NCBI RefSeq assembly: GCF_029407905.1
Contig: NC_073646.1
Location: 10,000,001-10,064,000 of the forward strand
Source of the DNA: Bubalus kerabau
Lineage: Eukaryota > Chordata > Mammalia > Artiodactyla > Bovidae
Length of the DNA: 64,000 nucleotides
Direction: 5' to 3'
The position numbers were made by a program, and so were the translations under genes. Shown piece after piece: positions 61,862-64,000 of this stretch. Each line of letters starts with the position of its first letter. Positions within the stretch are counted from its first letter, which is position 1. The notes under the pieces are model-generated. The model was not told the DNA's origin. It made no database searches and saw only the letters and a list, made by a program, of their open reading frames with translations.

Positions 61862-62325
61862 CAGTTAGCTACTGCTGCATAACAAACAAGCTCAAAACTC
61901 AATGACTTAAAACAATAGGTATCTGGAATCCATAGGTCAGCTGGGTGGTTCTGCTGGTCTTAGTAGGCTCACACATCATCACTGATAGGTGTGGGGTGGG
62001 TAGGTGGCTCTGCTCATCTGGGTTGGGCTTTTTCACATGACAAGAGGCAGGGTGGGTGTAGGCTGAGGTGCCTCAAATTTCCCAACAGGGTTTTTCACTC
62101 TCCAGCAGTCTAACGGGTTTGTTCATATGACAGACTTGGGATTCCAGAAGAAAGAGCAAAAGCTGAAAGATCCTCTTAAGGTCCAGGCTCAAAACTGACA
62201 CACTTTCAATTCTGCTGCATTCCATTGGCCTGAACAACTCATCAGACCAACCCAGACTGAAAGGCTGGGGAAATGGCTCTAACTCTTGGTGGGAGGAGCC
62301 ACAGAGTCACATTATAAAAGGTGTT
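61862..62325 (-). mobile_element. MLT1-family LTR
   Basis: Inverted: gttagctactgctgcataac, ctcaatgacttaaaacaata, aggtcagctgggtggttctg, tgctgcattccattggcctg, ggtgggaggagccacagagt. The order matches an older MLT1 subfamily. Confidence 0.82.
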
Positions 62326-62772
62326 GTTAAAGGAAGAGATAAAAGAGTTAGGATATTTTTTGCAATCACGCTGCCATACGTTTTTAGTACTGAGAAACAC
62401 TGACCATGCTTGTAAGGTGAGGTCATGTTTGTAAGTGGAAATGGATCACAACCGAGATGGAAAAATTGACCATGCAAAAGGGAATTCATTATACTTGCAA
62501 TCACACAGCCCCACAATTCACACAATTGGGTCATTTGGACCATAGTGTTTTGGTGGGAATTTTATTGCATTATATACACACAGTGTATATACACTAGCGA
62601 TCCACTCTCAAAGGACTGATAAAGCCTGTCAATCAAGCAAAGCTATTGATTGGGTGTACTGCAGTAGAGGAGAGCACCATTTACAAGAGTCTTGGTAGTA
62701 TCTCAAAATGGGGAAATTAGTGTTGGAAAGGAAAAGCTTTTCCCCTGTCTTCTTAGGCTCTTTATCAAGACG
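62326..62772. other. unassigned; short palindrome
   Basis: tatatacacacagtgtatat around 62570-62592 is a near-perfect AT-rich palindrome. Nothing else recognised. Confidence 0.4.
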
Positions 62773-62787
62773 CCTGTGAATTGCACT

Positions 62788-63005
62788 TTGCTGCTGTTTT
62801 TGTTTAATCACTAAGTCATGTCTGACTCTTTGCAACCCCATAGACTGTATAGCCCACCAGGCTCCTCTGTCCATGGGATTTCCCAGGCAAGAATACTGGA
62901 ATGGGTTACCATTTCCTTCTCTAGGGGATCTTCCCGACCCAGGGATCGAACCTGAGTCTCCTGTACTGACAGGCACATTATTTACCACTGAGCCACCTGG
63001 GAAGC
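62788..63005 (-). mobile_element. Bov-tA SINE
   Basis: Minus-strand: cactaagtcatgtctgactc to actgagccacctgggaagcc. Perfect 15-bp TSD cctgtgaattgcact at 62773-62787 and 63006-63020. Confidence 0.96.
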
Positions 63006-63020
63006 CCTGTGAATTGCACT

Positions 63021-63690
63021 AGCAAAAGACAAATTAACAGGGGGGGAAAAAATCACACAATTTTTAGTAATATTTAAGTGCATGGGCGTTCACAGAAAAG
63101 AAGTGAAAACTTGGACAAGTTGTTCAAGGACTTGTGTATCCTTTAGGGGGGGCTGCGATGGGTCTTTGTTGCTGCCCTCAGGCTTTCTCTAGGTGCAGTG
63201 AGCAGGTGATACTCGAGCTGTGGTGCGCAGGTTTCTCACTTCAGTGGGTTCTCTTGTTGAGGAGCATGCGCTCTACTGCTCGTGCTTCAGCAGCTGCAGC
63301 TCAAAAATTCTGGAACATGGACTTCAGTACTTGCGGCGCACACGCTTAGTGGTTGCAGCGCACACACTTAGTTGCCCCCCGCGGCATATGGAATCTTCCC
63401 CGACCAGGGATGCGGATTTTTAACCACTGGACTACCAGGGAAGTCCTAGATACACTTTCAAAAAAGGAAAGAGAGTTTGGGCTTCAAGAGACAATAAATT
63501 ACGGGACAATTACTAGAAAATATACAGAGAGAACTAATAGGAGAACAGGAGTTACTTTCGTGAGGTCTAGGTATGCAAACTCACTTTGGTACAGACTCCC
63601 CATATCCAACGGTAAGAGTCGCTTTTCTCTTGCAAGTAGTGGAGGGAAAGAGGTGGGTGCCATCCTCAAAGGGAAACGTATGCCCTGCTT
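63021..63690 (-). mobile_element. possible inverted LTR, split by CHRL
   Basis: caaaagacaaattaacaggg resembles the inverted U5 seen at 38970. After the CHRL, 63447-63690 contains gggaaacgtatgccctgctt and other unassigned sequence that could be U3. Speculative. Confidence 0.35.
63135..63446 (-). mobile_element. CHRL-type SINE, long
   Basis: Minus-strand: ctgcgatgggtctttgttgc, ttctctaggtgcagtgagca, gttctcttgttgaggagcat, gcggcatatggaatcttccc, ccactggactaccagggaag. Near full length. Confidence 0.93.
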
Positions 63691-63696
63691 TATAGT

Positions 63697-63895
63697 GCTT
63701 CCGAGGTGGCGCAGTGGTCAAGAATCTGCCTGTCAATTCAGGAGACACACATTCGATCCCTGCGTCAGGAAGATCCCCCAGAGAAGGAAATGGCAACCCA
63801 CTCCAGTAGTCTTACCTGGAAAATCCCACGGACAGAGGAGCCTGGAGGGATACAGTCCATGGGGTCACGAAGAGGCGGACACGACTGAGCACACA
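63697..63895 (+). mobile_element. Bov-tA SINE
   Basis: gtgcttccgaggtggcgcag, ttcgatccctgcgtcaggaa, ccagagaaggaaatggcaac, cggacacgactgagcacaca. The last 105 bp of the window (63896-64000) are unassigned. Confidence 0.94.
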
Positions 63896-64000
63896 CCCAG
63901 GTGCACTTCAGTCAGAGAAGGGGAGGGCAGAGACCTCTTCCTCCATCTGTTGACTCAACTGCCTTCACGGAAAAATAAACACCAAAATGGCGTATTTTGA

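Noticed and set aside
62565..62595. tatacac palindrome as a regulatory site
   Set aside because: AT-rich palindromes of this length are common by chance and nothing nearby supports a function.
63353..64000. 215-codon plus frame reaching the window edge
   Set aside because: It runs through the end of a CHRL SINE, unassigned sequence and a whole Bov-tA; the translation matches SINE-derived peptides, not a gene.
1..64000. CRISPR arrays, operons, phage or bacterial islands
   Set aside because: No regularly spaced short repeats with unique spacers and no bacterial-style gene packing. The repeat families are ruminant.

Overview
The window reads as intergenic or intronic nuclear DNA of a ruminant, most likely a bovid (cattle, buffalo, sheep or goat; I cannot tell which). 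The evidence is the repeat content: RTE-type BovB LINEs with (ACTGA)n tails, the BovB-related BovA, Bov-tA and BOV-A2 SINEs (BOV-A2 with AGC tails), CHR-2/CHRL tRNA-derived SINEs and bovine-type L1 3' ends. These lie over an older mammalian layer of MIR, L2, MER20, MER58, other hAT MITEs and MLT1 LTRs. Family names are from memory of consensus sequences, not from a database search. I found no protein-coding gene I would defend. The longer open frames are BovB remnants or read-through across repeats.

Layout: 1-9 kb is mostly MIR, L2 and MER20 with a few Bov-tA copies, plus a small tRNA-Val 5'-half retrocopy at 5.27 kb. 9-12.9 kb holds an MLT1 LTR broken by Bov-tA and a minus-strand L1 broken by a Bov-tA and a 1.07 kb BovB. 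13-20 kb is mixed older sequence with one LTR broken by a BovA copy. 20.7-23.5 kb has a BovB 3' end, an LTR with a nested Bov-tA, and an L1/BovA/BOV-A2 three-level nest. 24.9-29 kb has a CHR SINE with an inverted duplication, an MLT1 LTR with target-site duplication (TSD), three parallel CHR copies and a hAT element. 30.5-34 kb holds a 2.2 kb BovB inserted in a minus-strand LTR. 35.5-36.1 kb is a solo LTR with a 6-bp TSD. 37-40.3 kb is SINE- and LTR-dense. 40.3-42.3 kb is the longest stretch free of SINEs. 44.6-47.2 kb is a Bov-tA split by a 2.4 kb BovB. 51.2-53.7 kb is the most deeply nested locus: a MER58-like hAT element interrupted by two LTRs, one of them itself split by a BovB. 54-63.9 kb continues with LTRs, MLT1, L1 and SINEs.

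Functionally there is no operon or pathway here. BovB encodes (or encoded) an APE-type endonuclease and reverse transcriptase, and its relatives Bov-tA, BovA and BOV-A2 share its 3' region, which fits mobilisation by the BovB enzyme. Every BovB copy here is 5'-truncated, and the longer ones carry frameshifts, stops or active-site changes. Two of them share the same 2-base deletion in the RT domain, suggesting a defective source lineage. Many insertions can be ordered in time from nesting and TSDs. Best leads: the tRNA-Val 5'-half retrocopy, the shared BovB frameshift, the 51-53.7 kb nest, the CHR palindrome, and the SINE-free 2 kb.
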